From Amia ocellicauda (lineage: Eukaryota > Chordata > Actinopteri > Amiiformes > Amiidae), in contig NC_089858.1 of the NCBI RefSeq assembly GCF_036373705.1, positions 36,915,137 through 36,979,136 on the forward strand: a stretch of DNA of 64,000 nt, read 5' to 3'. This document shows, piece by piece, positions 33,073 through 46,063 of this stretch. Position 1 is the stretch's first letter; every line of letters begins with the position of its first letter. The notes beneath the pieces were generated by a model. It did not search any database and had not been told where the DNA came from. It saw only the letters and a list, made by a program, of their open reading frames with translations. A program made the position numbers and the translations under genes.

Positions 33073-36000
33073 GTCATATAGTATGTAATAGTCTTAGTCC
33101 AATAAAAACACTTTATGTTGTGTAGAGTGACACTACATTCCAGTTTCGATCGGACCTGGAAGTCGTTTTAACAATGGCTAGATGAACATAACTTTGTGTG
33201 TGAAATTATTATTCAACTCACCCTATGTGCCTGTGTTATGAATCGGAGCAGGTTCTCCGCTTGGGATATTCTTATGCCTGTGCTGATGAATCAGTCATGA
33301 CGGCCTTATTAGAGCCAGCTGTGCTGCCTGCGCAATGAGGAGAACAGCTGGCACCCCGGGGGGGGATGCGCACTTTCACAGTGGGGACGGAATATTTTTG
33401 CTCTGTGAAAAGTTAGTTGCATTTACTGTGCTTTGAAGTTCATTCCTTCATGTCTTCTTTATTGTATTTAGTATTACAGTGGAGCAGATTAAAGCTGATT
33501 CCCGACACTGCTCCAACCACACTGTAAATGTATAGGTTCACTGAATGGACAGTTCTAGAAGTTCATGAAGATGTTTCCACTTTAAGAACGTGTGAGCTCG
33601 ATATGCTATTTCCTTTTTGCATGTATTTCCCATTTATTAAGGACAGAGCTGACCCAGAATTGTGGAACATTCTGTAAGTGGTTAAGCGAGACACTTATTG
33701 AAACGGAAATTGATAACACAATAACAACAACAAACATTAAACAAATATTTAATGTGCAGATTCAAATCACAGTGGCAAAGGTTGCATGGATCCAATAAAT
33801 TAAACTATGTAGCACAAAAGAAGAAAAAAAAACAACTAACAAGACATTGGTCAATGGTCACGTTTTGAGACTCATGACAGACATCTGAATATGATGTGAG
33901 ACAGATGTTGGAACACAGACCACTCCGCTTCTGGTTTGTTAGTTTGCTGTACTGTATATTTTAGTCTAACAAATGCATTCTAGACAAAGTTCTTGAAGAG
34001 CAGCTTGCCAAGATGTATTATCGTCTGTCTGAAGTGATATAAATTTGACAGTGTCACTAACATATTGAATAATTAATTGAGTAAAGGCATTCAGTAATGA
34101 GGAAAGACAGATTAGTAACTAAATGCACTTTAACTAAACTACTACACTAATTCACTGATTGTAAACACAATAACTGGACTATTATAGACCACACATCTTA
34201 AGAGTCCAGAAGACCAGATTATTGTAGTTTAGAGAGACTGGCTATTTATATCTTTGCTCAGTAATGAATAAACAAATTGATGGAAAGCATCTGGGTATGT
34301 TGCTGGATGTGGAATATTCGCTAGATGAAACAGGTCCTACTGTTAAAGCCCAGTGTGCATAAATTATATATTATATAAGTTGTTTAACAAAAACAATCTG
34401 TCCCCATATGACAGAGGTAGTCAAATAAGGCCCCTTCCCAGATGTTTTTCTCCATTACCCAATCCATTGACACGCTGGCTGAGCTGATATCCTGCAATAG
34501 ATCTGATTGGAAGGACCAGAATAAGTCGTATGAGGTCAGTGTTACATGACAAAGTTGAAAGTTGCCTGATGCACATGCTTTTTTTGTTCTTCTTTCTTTC
34601 TTTCCCTCCAGCTGACAGAACTGTGGCCTCAGCACAAAGCAGCACGGGTCTTCTGGGCCGAACCCTATTCCTATCTCATCCCTGGCTGTTTCCCAGCGGA
34701 ACCCACGTGCTCCCAGCCTGTGACTCTGTAACCTCTCTGCTCGGACTTCACTGTCCAGGACCCAGTGTAAACACCCACACAGCTGGACACATCTGGCAGC
34801 CCCTCAGTGTCCTCGGTTTTCTCCCAGTCAGCGCTCGCTCGCTCCCACTAGCAGGGCTGCCTTTCCTCAAGCTGTCTGCCCCCCCCTCACCCCCCGACTC
34901 CTTTTCAAGAAATTAGTCTTTCAGTCTTGTCCAGGATGGGAAAAGGAAAAGGCAAAACCAATCGGTCAACCAGTGAGCCAAATGGGCCAGGTCTGGCAGC
35001 CCCAGAACCTTCTTGTTTACTAATACTGTTATGACACTGGATGCATCATGGAGAGGTGAGCTAAGAACTTTCTGTCACTTTCCACCTGTTGCCGCTTTTC
35101 AGACCCTCCAAGAGCATAATGAAGGGTTGCAAATAAGGAAGCTGTCTGTAACTTCAGGCTTGTTGGGCTACTGTTAATCCTGTTATGACATTTAAGTCCT
35201 TTAGGAGTAGAGAATGTCATATTTTTTTCCTCTTCAGAGGTAGCATACCATTTTCTCACATTAAGATTGCAGTGTGTTATGCCCATAATAGGCAGCCATG
35301 CCATGTTTCTGTCTCTGAGTTGCTAGCAACCAAAATGCAGAACAAAAGGATTAAAAACCCACAGGATGTTTTCAGCTAAAGCCTCCTTGGAGAACATTCA
35401 TTTTTGACCATATCATATCCGGCCACCAATGATATCACCCAAAAAGACACATGGGCAGTACATTTGTTGGCATCAAAATAAATAAATAAAACCCATTATA
35501 ATTAATCACTGTAGTAAGGGGCAGTGTCTCAATATTGTGAAAGGGTTATCACATGACTTGTGTTCTATGATGAGGGCATGAGATATAAACGAGTTGCAGG
35601 TGGAATAACAAGATGAAAACATATTAGCAGATTGAGATGGTTTTGTTTTACAATCAAAACTAGTCCAATTTATTGGGGCTAAAAAATCTTCTGTATGTTT
35701 TGCTTGTCTGTCACTGCCAGTCTGTCTGAGCAAGCATGTTGGACATGTGGACTCTGTAAAATAATCTGACCATCTCCTCAAATGAAAACCACATGAATTG
35801 AATTGCTTTTCAAGTGTACCCAGCTGTACAGTATTCAGGTAGCAGATTAGTTGTCAATGTGCTATGTAAGGGAAAATGACCCTTAAAGTATTTTTTCAAT
35901 TATTATATAAAATATCCCGATGAAACTATGGAGTACCTACTGTGTATTAAATAAATAAATAAACAACAAACATACAAACAAATAAATACAGACAAACATT

Positions 36001-37497
36001 TCTGAAACTTAAAATAATTGCTTGAAATATGTGTTGCCCAGCACTTGTTTTTCACGTTTTACATGTTCATTCTGCTTCTAATGAGTCACAGAGTGCAATG
36101 TTGTGATTACAGTTACATCATTTACAAGAGAAAAAGATATGTGCTGGCAAACATTTGACAGTTTCCGGTTTTTGCTCTTTGTTTCACATCAATACCCCCC
36201 AAAACGTAAATTAAAGCATAGCTGGATTTTAATCTTGAATCCATGTATGGCCAAATTCTCTCCAGAGCCTCATAAAGAAACAGAAGACCATTCTTAACTA
36301 TGCAGAAAAACCAAAACATTAATTGTTTTGACAGCTTTTCTTTTCACAACGCCAAGAAGAAAAACACATGTCTTCGCAAGATTAGCATGATTCATTTTGG
36401 GGGGAAAACATGAAAACTATCTCGGAACGCTGGGTCAGTTTTCCTTTTCAAAGCAATTCTGATTTGAACTCAGGTCTGGAAAATTAATTACAAGATTTCA
36501 CACAATATGTTTGGAATTTGTCAATCACACACCATATCTTAACTAAGTTCTCCGCTTTTCTTATTTCCTCTCTATCCCAGCATTTTTAAAGCCCCTGTCC
36601 AATATTTTTGATGCACATTTTGCATTCTGTATATTATATTAAATGCAATTTCTTAACTCATACAGTAACTCCCGACTGTGACATTTATAGCTGAAACTAT
36701 CGCTTCCAAGGTATCTTATTCGGTCAGAAGAGTTAGTGTCTTGTTTGTCTTTTCAGGACACTTTCCAGGTTATGACAAATGAGGAAGTTTGCTACAGGAT
36801 TAGCTGGGCTGTTGTGAACTTGTCAAGTCTTATCTGGAGTTATAACAAATGGAGTGTGTGACAGATCTGGGCTTTAGCAGCTCAATCACGTTAATTGTTG
36901 TGGGTGGCAATGTTGCACCTGGGGGTAAAGGGTTACAGAAATCAGACCTTTTCAGATTAGGGATAAGAGAATCATAAATAAATGATACAGGGTGTTACAA
37001 GTGTGCTATTTTCATCGTCAAATTGTGCGGTACAGGTTCAACACTCAGAGAACTAATTGGAGGAGTTTGAAAATCTCCCGCGAATGTCATATTTCTGAAT
37101 GTTTGACATTGAACATAACTTTATCTGTGAAGGATTTCTGTTCTGTTGGTGATATTTATTGGACACAGACTCTTGTATAATTTACTTGATGCTTTGTTAA
37201 CTGGATTTATGTTGTTATTTTGCATTTCATTTATAGTAATTTCTGTAGTTTAATGTAGTTTTCTGTTTTCAACACTGTCTGGCAAAGTAACACCATCGGT
37301 CATCTGCTCTGCCCAAAAAGTACCACAGTACTGGTGACACTATTGGGCATCTCCGGGTGCTAAATACTGCCAGGTGACACTATTTAAATGGAGGCCGTTA
37401 AAACATAAATGGTTAGTATGTGTGTGTTAATTTGCATCCTCCATTGCTCTTAAAAATCACATTGAAAGAAACCTACAAAGGCTTAAAAGGGACATTA

Positions 37498-37560
37498 ATT
37501 ATACCTACACTGTGAGTTAATTATACTACACTGTGAGTTAATTATACTACACTGTAAGTA
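37498..37560. repeat. short tandem repeat, unit about 22 bp, three copies
   Basis: The unit TTAATTATACTACACTGTGAG is repeated nearly perfectly, with the last copy ending CTGTAAG. Confidence 0.85.
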
Positions 37561-38256
37561 CAGGCGCAGGAAATGCAAGTAAGAGTTAACCCCCACCCCC
37601 TCCCCCCAGCGTTTATAGACGTTTATACTGCTGCAAATAAATGCAAAGATTAGTGGTAGTAAAATAGGCCCCCCATATTGCATCCGAGATCCTTAATTAT
37701 ATACAACACCCTTATTCAGTATTGCAAACACTAGTTTAATTATCCCTTTTCAAGGCGTTGGGGGGTAACATTTGTGAGGAGGGGGTTCTAATACAGCATA
37801 ATTATTTAAAAAGGGAGCAGGAGGCATATGTGTTTGAAGCCTGAGTTTCAAATCTATCCATAATCCCCGCAGGATATGCTGGAGTAGAGGTTTCCTGGCT
37901 AGACTTCCGACGGGGAAGACGCCAACAGTAATAATAAAAACTCGTTACAGTTGATTTAGAAGAATTAAATATCTCTATTTCTCTTTTCAGCCAAAGTTTT
38001 GAAAATTAAAATGAAGCAACTCATTTTGTTTGGTTCTTGAATATATGTATATATATGTATATATAGTATGAATATATATGATATATTAAGTAGTCTTGTC
38101 AAAATGTGCTGACGCAGTTTTAAAAATAAAACCGAGATGAAATGTGAATTAAAAGGAGTGATGTGAGGGATCTGCTCCGTCATTTCCAGCACTTTATCAA
38201 ACTGTCTTGCCTAACCCCTAAATTGTCAGTAACAATAACAAACTGACACGGGCACT

Positions 38257-38295
38257 GGGGGTGGGGTTGGGGTTGGGGTTGGGGTTGGGGAGGGG
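38257..38295 (+). repeat. (GGGGTT)n G-rich tract, potential G-quadruplex
   Basis: Four to five consecutive GGGGTT units bordered by GGGGG and GGGGAGGGG. There are more than four G-runs of four, with TT spacers, on the plus strand. Confidence 0.85.
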
Positions 38296-39190
38296 ATTGG
38301 AAGCAGATGTTTTGGTGATCCATTACAGCCGTGATTCTACAGCCCTGGTCCAACAGTAGGTCTAGGAGTGTGTCAGCTGTTACACGATGAGGTAAATTGG
38401 TTAAAGATTTTGTTAATTTTGTTAATTAATCAATTAATTAATTGTCACGAAGCAGAAGATGCTGCTGTGGCAGTGGCAAGTACAGTACAGCAGAAATGAT
38501 GTTATTGTATGAGACTGTATACGCCTTGGGAATTGTAAAATGTTTCTGTTTTTCTGTTGTCGGATCTACAACAACTTGGCCTTTCCCGCATGGCTAATGC
38601 ATTACGTTGCCAGTCCCCATTTCCTGGTTGGCAGCTACGAGGCCAGATGTTGTCAACAACTGTAGTCGCTGCCACGTGTCGTTCATGAGTTTTTGGCAAC
38701 CAGCCTCACTTCTGCCAATGACAGTGGTCTTCATAACACATTTTGGACTCCCAGCTCAGTATTCGCAACGGTGCCCCCCATGATTCAAACCACATGGAGA
38801 TCCACATTAAGTAATTATTTAGGAAAACAAAGCAGTGGCTACTCAAAACCATGTAGAGCTGCAGACAGTAGCACAGAAAGGCTCTTTAATCAGCACTGAT
38901 CCCGGGTTAAACTGCAGACTGAAACCATTGATGAGAAAGCGCAGTCCTGGGGCGAAAGGGACCAAGTATTTGTGCAGAAGAAAGTGATCTGGTGATTTGA
39001 GTGTTATTAGAGACAACAACAGGAGGCTTCCGATTACTTGTTGACTGACTTTATTCACCAAAACTGACGTAAGAGAGACTGAACCCGTCTCTAGGCCTAC
39101 TAAACCAACATCTGGATCTTACAAAGTGACAGCCTATGTAGTTAGTGGGGTCTGACTTCAGTCCCTAAGAGCTGAGGAGTTGAAATGTAT

Positions 39191-39893
39191 TGTTAAATGA
39201 TCAAGACTTTATGTGTATGTGTGATGATTAGACATCACATGGCCATGGACTTTTATTATGGACCTGAGAATTACTGGGGAATTAGAATGGAAATAAATAA
39301 TTGATCTGTAGGGGAAGGGATGTATAATTGATTAATTGAGATTTGTGTTATTGTTAATTGGTATATTGATGGTAATGTTAGTTATTTATGGGGATATACA
39401 ATAGTTGTCTTTGTGATTAATTGTGTATGAGTGAGTATGGTTATTATAAGTGTTGTTCATTGTCTAGATGATTGTTAACAATCACTTGATTACTTGATTG
39501 TTTAATCACATGCACAATTACTTAATTATTGGTTCCAGGTGTGATTGTGGTGGATGGGTGGGACTGATGTGAATAAAAGGAGACAAAGGGAACACAGAGG
39601 GAGAGAGTGGGAAGTAGCTAAGAGTAGAAGGAATAGCTTGCGAAAGCCAACACTGTAGAACCTTTGGATAGTTTATGTCATGTAATGTTATTGCCTTACA
39701 GAGAAATATCCTTTGATATTGTATCCCTGGATGAATTATTTGTTTACTTTTCGGGTTTACTGATGTTTAGCTTTAAACCTGTGGTTTTCAAAAGAACTTG
39801 AATAAAATGGTTTTGTAACAACCTGGTTCTTTTTGGGACTCCCTTATCCAGTGAACCTAAACACACAGGTCTCAGAGAAGGGACTTTGGGACA
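39191..39893 (+). mobile_element. probable solo LTR of a retrotransposon
   Basis: The segment starts TGTTAAATGATC and ends TTTGGGACA, the TGT...ACA borders of an LTR, and is flanked by a 4-bp direct repeat GTAT (39187-39190 and 39894-39897). Inside, in the expected order, are a TATA-like GAATAAAAGG near 39571 and an AATAAA poly(A) signal near 39801 followed by GT-rich sequence. No internal coding region is attached, so it would be a solo LTR left by recombination. Orientation is by the promoter/poly(A) order. Family unknown. Confidence 0.65.
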
Positions 39894-40323
39894 GTATGAC
39901 ATATTCACTTTGTTTGCATGGTTTCACAGTTTCTGGTTTAATATTTATTCACTTTATTTTATTGCATATTTTTTCCAGTCTGTGCTAACTAACTAGCAAA
40001 CCTGTTAATTGGTTTATGTGGAACAACTCTTTGCTCAGGTATACAACTCCTGTTTTTGCTTGTTGCAGGATGTGAGTGAGAGGTGTAGTGCAGGAGTGAA
40101 AGAAATGAGGGAAAATGTAAATGAAGAAAAGAAACAAGACTAAGGAGATATCTAAATAGAAAGAATAATATACTTCAGCTGGTAGTTTTATGGAGAAATA
40201 AGGTATTTTAAAGCTGTTTTGAATATAATGAATATGATCAAACAACTGCTTCTTTAAAAATATTATTTTGTTTGACTTGAAAATAGGCAATAAATCAATC
40301 TCAGGATAGGATGAGGTGTAAAG

Positions 40324-40329
40324 TTTATT
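40324..40329 (-). terminator. poly(A) signal of the uncharacterised gene
   Basis: AATAAA on the minus strand, 13 bases after the stop codon at 40343. This gives a very short 3' UTR and supports the gene model. Confidence 0.6.
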
Positions 40330-40342
40330 ATAGGGGCTGTTT

Positions 40343-41566
40343 TCAGAGGTCTGTTTGCTCCATCTCGCCGAAGTTGGCTTCATAATGGAGAACCTCCTCA
40401 AAGGTCATGTCCCACCACTCCTGGTCGTCTGTGGGGGACTCAATAAACCTCCAGGTCACCCGTTCCTCTGAGTTGTATTCCTCCAGGTCCTTGTCATCCT
40501 CCTCCAGAATACATGAGAGCTCAGGTGCGCACTGTACCCAGAAATCCTGTCGGTGACTGAGGACCACAGGGCGATGCTGGGGACCAAGGGAGTGACAGAG
40601 TCAAGGCACTGACAAGGGGAGCCACAATGGGAGAGTTGCTATATTTTATATCATGTTAAATGGGTTCACTTACATTAATGAGCAGCTGCTGCAGTGTAGT
40701 GCAGTCAGAGGGATCAGAGGGAGCTGTCTCTGGTCGCTGCTGTGCCGCCTCGCCCGCAGGGGTGTTTTCCACTAAGTCATTCGGCTGAGGTCTGTCCTGG
40801 ATTTGTAGAAAAATGTGACACATCAATACATGAGCAATAAACAATGTCTGAAGCTACCTGTGCTCTCTATGTAACGTCTTTGTGATATTTCTATTAGGTA
40901 ATATTAACAACATAATCTATTTATACTCTAAAAGATACCTGTTACATTGTACGGGAGTGCCCTATAACTTCTCCTTATAATTATCCTAAGTGATGTATTG
41001 TGCTCAGTGACTCACGGTGCTGGTGTCATCCTCATGGTTGTCCAGGGTGTCCTTGAAGGTCACACTGTCCGACAAGGACTCCTGGTCAGGGGGACAGGTT
41101 TGTGACTGGCCAGGCTCCTCGCTACCATCCTCCCTATCGGCGGTACAGCTTCCTGGAATGACAAATGTTATCATCTTAAAATCATAGTTATTGTTAGTCT
41201 TACATTCTTATACAAATACATTATCTTATTGTGAAATTATTTAAATTAAATTATAAATTATAAATTAGGTTATTAAGAATATGTATGTATGGACACATTT
41301 ATATAGAGAGAGAATCGCTCACCGGTGAAGGAGGGGTCATTTGTCGGGACTGAAATCGCACCAGTGCAGCAAAAGAATATCCTCATGAAGACCGGGAAGC
41401 ATGCTGACACCCTCTCCTTCTTCTTTTGCTTTTTCTTCTTCCCGAGGCCTGCCTCAGGTGCGACCATAGCTTTGCCAAAACTCCACTGGGTCTCCTTTGC
41501 TGGCCCCTTCTCCTCCTGAGCAATCGGGGCATGTGGCTTCAATTGGCCACAGTGTTTTTGACCCAT
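40343..41566 (-). CDS. uncharacterised acidic protein, four exons, 245 residues
   Basis: Not recognised. Exons 41566-41323, 41152-41016, 40796-40674 and 40576-40343 have canonical AG/GT borders, and their phases sum to 738 nt (245 residues plus TGA). The N-terminus MGQKHCG fits an N-myristoylation pattern (Gly2) with a nearby Cys6 that could be palmitoylated. A Lys-rich patch (GKKKKQKKKERV) and a hydrophobic, Cys-containing stretch (ACFPVFMRIFFCCTGAI) follow. The middle is Ser/Pro/Asp/Glu-rich and probably disordered. The C-terminal 75 residues look folded or conserved: SHRQDFWVQCAPELSCIL, then an acidic run, VTWRFIESP, EWWDMTFEEVLHYEANFG. Its isolation between aebp1 and pnx gives no functional hint. 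Membrane tethering by lipid and basic residues is an inference. Confidence 0.8.
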
Positions 41567-44371
41567 TGCCAGAGAACTGGGTCAATTAGTATTCTGCGAA
41601 TAGTAAGTTCTGAGAATAAATAATTAGTCAATAAGTAATCACAAAGCAAATCGGTAAATAGTACATTCAAACTGAGAAGTAATCAGCAAACCGATATCAA
41701 CGCAGCTGTGGACCGTCTAACAGGCTGGAAACTGTGACATCAGCTGTGATGCAAACATCACTTTAACACTTCAGAATGCTATTGTGACATCATCACATAT
41801 CATTAAATATAGATGCATACACACATACATTGGAGGTTTAAGCTAATTTAGTGTATATTTTTCAATTGATTGATCTTTTTTCTGTAGAAATGGCAACTTG
41901 TCATATATAAAAACAGCAGCAATGTGTTCTACTGTGTATTAATTTAAAACAGCCAAACAATAACAGTCAGACAGCAACACCTTTTATACAGTTTGGTGAC
42001 CATCAGCATCATGATGGATGTATCCCTGTAGCAAAGTTTACCTGTGTTGATGTCAAATGTCATATGTATATATTTTTAACTGCAGTACACCCTCATCTTT
42101 AACCATAGAAGGGAATGCAATAGGGTCAGAGCACAGATGTTGAAAGTCCAAGGCAAAAGTGGAAAAAACGACAGTAGGGTGTCTACAAATAAATAAATCA
42201 TAGTTTTAATGATAATCATTTATGTAAGGTGGCAAATACAAGTTGAGGAAACAATGTACACACTGCAAACATGACAAAATAACCAGGAACAGAACAAAAT
42301 AAACTCACTAAAAACAAATCTATCTCTCCAATTTAAATTATATTGCAACAGAACTCGTTCCTCCATATTAAGAACCTACTCTCTACCCAACTGAGGGCAG
42401 TGCCCGCAACATGTTACATATGATCACCCTGAGTAATGAAGAACATGGCATGTTCAAAAACCAGAAGAGCCTGTGAGCCTCAGGGACCGCAGTGATGGAG
42501 ACCTGGACCACCACACTAGCCCAGCTAACACACACTGTTGTCCCACCATTGCTGTTCGCTTGTGGTTTGGTTTGATTTAATTTCCGTGAGACAATATTGT
42601 GTAGCAACGTGAGAGAGTCCTAAGACACTTTAGTTGCCTATATGTGTTTTTAAATAAGGTAATGTTATTTATAGAGTATGTTTATTATATGTTGGTGAAA
42701 CCTAATGAAGAATCAAAGTGATCAGAGTGGCTGAGCAGTGTCAGTTCACATATTTACACACATATTAGGGTTATAGACCACTGAAGATCCATTGAAACAT
42801 CCAACAAGGGTTTACAGAGTAGGCATTTAAAGCATCTGAGCACGCCCAGTAAAACCCTAAAACCCTAAGGACCAACCTGATCTTTTCCCTCCAAGGCAAG
42901 AAGTGAGATAACCATGAAATGAGGAAATAAATTCACTCTGTGGAACTTTAATAAGCAAAATATGTTTTCACCTGCATAACTTCGTGTGGGGGTTAAGAAA
43001 AGCCAGTGAATATATTCTAGTAAAACGATACTTCATAGCACCTCAATGAACCTTTATTCAATTTGACAGAAAATATATGGTCCTTTTCTATTAATAACCT
43101 TAAGAAAATTACTTGAAGTTCTCGACAATGTGCCGAGGCGGAGTCTTTATCTGGTTTCAATCAAATAAAATATGTTTTCTATCCAAAGCACATGAAACGT
43201 CTTTTTCCTGCGTTCAGATGAGCTCAGTCGTCTGGAGACAATGTGACTGACAGCTGCCCTCTCCAGGCCTCTAACGGGGGCTGTTCCTGGAAACCCACCC
43301 AATAATTTGTGTGATTATGAATGGAAAATAACACTTTTAAAAGTATTAATCGAGGATTTGGTGCTTCATTCTTGATGTCTTTATTATATTGCGGTCTCCA
43401 CACGTACCTGACTGTACTGACTTTACCAGAGTGTATTATTAATTATAACAAACGCTCAATTCTCCATATGTTTTATTCAATATATAAATACAATGGTATT
43501 ATTACAGAGATTCATGTTAGAGCGTTAGCAAACTTTAAACGTTGCAGCATGCACGGGTTCATATGGTTTGCGTGCGTAAAGGGAATTTTGCAAATGCATT
43601 TTTCTACGACGTCTCCTTTGTTGTACACACACTCTCCTAGTTCCCAGCAAGACCACAAAATACCCTGAGCCCTGTAAAATGAGAAGCCTCTAAGTTCCTC
43701 TCAGTTACTGAAACGTTTATTATCCAAAGAGGAAAAAGACAAAAATTGATACAGAGAAATATGACATAATTTGGTTTCTTCCACTTTTACATTTAACATA
43801 TTTCAGCATTTTGTAATCGGAGATCATGCATTTTATTCCATCTACATATATATTTTTCAAGTAAACTCTGAGCACATTTTGCGTGAGCACACTTCTAGGC
43901 AGACATTTTTCAAGGTGACTCATTTCATTTTAAATAATAGCTTCCTGGCACCAACTTTACGCGCAACATTAATGTGTAAACCTTGTGCGGTTAACATGAT
44001 TTCATTCTGAACCAACAACTGACTCCTGCGGTCAAACACTGCACATTGGTTCACTGAATTGGTATTAAATATGTGTCATAAATAGTATCACCCCTTTTCA
44101 TCTTTCAGTTAAATAAAAGTCATAATTTATTTTATTATAAAATAACTTTGTACAAACACATTATATACCACAAATGTCTTACAAAAATACCATCCCATTT
44201 ACTGCTTCCCAGAGCAGTTTGACTGAACGTTGTAAAACAGAGGTCAATGCGTAAAATGTGTACAACGCTTTCCCCGCTGTGCATCACCGGCATACCAGAG
44301 GATAAGGGTTGGTGCTTGAACTGGTGCTTGTTAACGTATTTAATAGTTATTTCTGGGAAATGGTGCTTTGC
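41567..44371. other. intergenic sequence between the uncharacterised gene and pnx
   Basis: No gene is recognised in these 2.8 kb. The right end is the 3' UTR of the homeobox gene. The AT-rich sequence contains no clear mobile element. Confidence 0.5.
44126..44136 (-). terminator. overlapping poly(A) signals of pnx
   Basis: TTTATTTTATT on the plus strand gives two overlapping AATAAA hexamers on the minus strand, about 240 bases beyond the stop codon. Confidence 0.5.
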
Positions 44372-46014
44372 TTAAAATATAGGATTGTTGAACAGGGAAG
44401 GCAGGGAATGTGGTTGCGGGTACACTGCCATAGTCTGATAGCCGTCTCTGGAGAGGTGCTGTGGTGCGTAATATAGACCCGTGGAGAAGCGAGGGACGAC
44501 CGCCGGCCACTGGTCTGGACCGTGCTGGTCCCAGAGATCCGCATCCTTGAAGAGGTGTTGTTGTGCGTAATATAGACCCGAGGAGAATCGAGGGGGGGAC
44601 GTGCAACGATCTGGACAGCTCTGGTCCAGGAGATCCGCGTCCTTCCCCTCGCCTTCCCTCTTCCACTTGGTGCGCCTGTTCTGAAACCAGATCTTCACCT
44701 GCGTCTCTGACAGGCGCAGAGCCGTGGCGATGCCGTGGCGCTCGTAGACCGATAGGTAGTGGCTGGAGCGAAAGTGATCCTCCAGGACGCGGAGCTGCTC
44801 GAAGGTAAACGCCGTCCGGATTCGCCGGGACTTGCGCTTCGGTTTCTCGGGGCCCTGATGGCTGTCGTCCGGAGCTGCTGTGGTGCCGGTTATACTTGTA
44901 GCCGGACCCGGTGCGGTGCTGACCACACGCTGTGATGGACACCCGGCTGTGTAGTGTGCCGTTCTGTCGGTGTGCTGCCATCGAGTGGCCTTATCTGGGA
45001 GGAAATAAGAGGTGCAGAGAGATGGGTAAAGATGGTTGTCAGACTTACCACACTTTCTGGATAGACATTATGGCAATAATCTGATTATTAGTAGTCTTTT
45101 TATATATTATTATTGTTATTGTTGTTGTTGTTGTATTACAGGGTCGGTGGATGTAGTTAAAGTCTAGGTTATAGAAAAATGATCAAACAATCACAAAGTT
45201 TGGAATATGACACATACACACATAAAGATCACAATCCTTATCAGAAATTGGAAAGGTTAAGGGTTAAGCCACTAAGACCAGCATCTTGTTCAGTATGCCT
45301 GGCTAATATGGCTTTTCATTTGGGCCCTTTTCCAAATCCATTGGCTTGGCGTTACGCACAGGGCGGGTGAAGATAGTATTTGCCAGTATAACACAGGCTT
45401 GATTTGGCAGGGGACAGTTAAAACAAGCATATAAAATTCAAGCCCCCCATTTTTGGCGTCGGCCAAGAAATATAAATCTGATAGTGTTGACAGTAAAACT
45501 GCCGGGGTGTAGTAGTTCAAGTAAAGAAAATAAAAAGTAACGTGTTGATTATTTCATACATATTTTATAGACTATTGTAAACTAACTAAATTTAATGCCA
45601 ACAGTCTGAACATAAAAGCACGTTTACTTGTAAAGGCCCTTTTATATCAGTTTCATGGTGGCAATTAAAGTGATTGCGCAGCCCCACCTTGTGGCAACAT
45701 CATCACATCAAAGGAACTATTATCTTATGTATCCATTTAATGACTGTGGAGGGAAAATTGTTTTCAATTAGTCAACGTTGTATATTATATATAATAACTA
45801 AAAACACTATACTGGTTTTATACATGTTGAAATAATGCGGTTAAATAGTGTTTAATAGGCACACAAAGCAATCATATCATCATAATATTTTTAACATTAA
45901 TTCGACATTGTAATGTACCAGTGTCCTACATAATAATTATATGTATTGAACTTTAATGAACCTATTGTGTTTTCTGTAGTACTACTACTAATCTACTACT
46001 ACTACTACTACTAC

Positions 46015-46063
<49 letters not shown>

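Larger units (their letters stand above)
31345..39190. other. gene-poor intergenic sequence
   Basis: About 7.8 kb between the Tc1 pair and the LTR. I recognise no gene. It contains a (GA)n run near 33040-33068, a three-copy tandem repeat at 37498-37560, an AT-alternating stretch near 38040-38090 and a (GGGGTT)n run at 38257-38295. One candidate exon-like block near 34612-34731 is noted among the findings. Part of this may be regulatory, but I cannot show it. Confidence 0.5.

Noticed and set aside
38257..38295. Interstitial telomere
   Set aside because: The unit is GGGGTT, not the vertebrate TTAGGG, and the run is under 40 bp.
44340..44981. A 213-codon frame overlapping the homeobox exon
   Set aside because: Out of frame with the homeodomain; it is an overlapping shadow with low-complexity composition.
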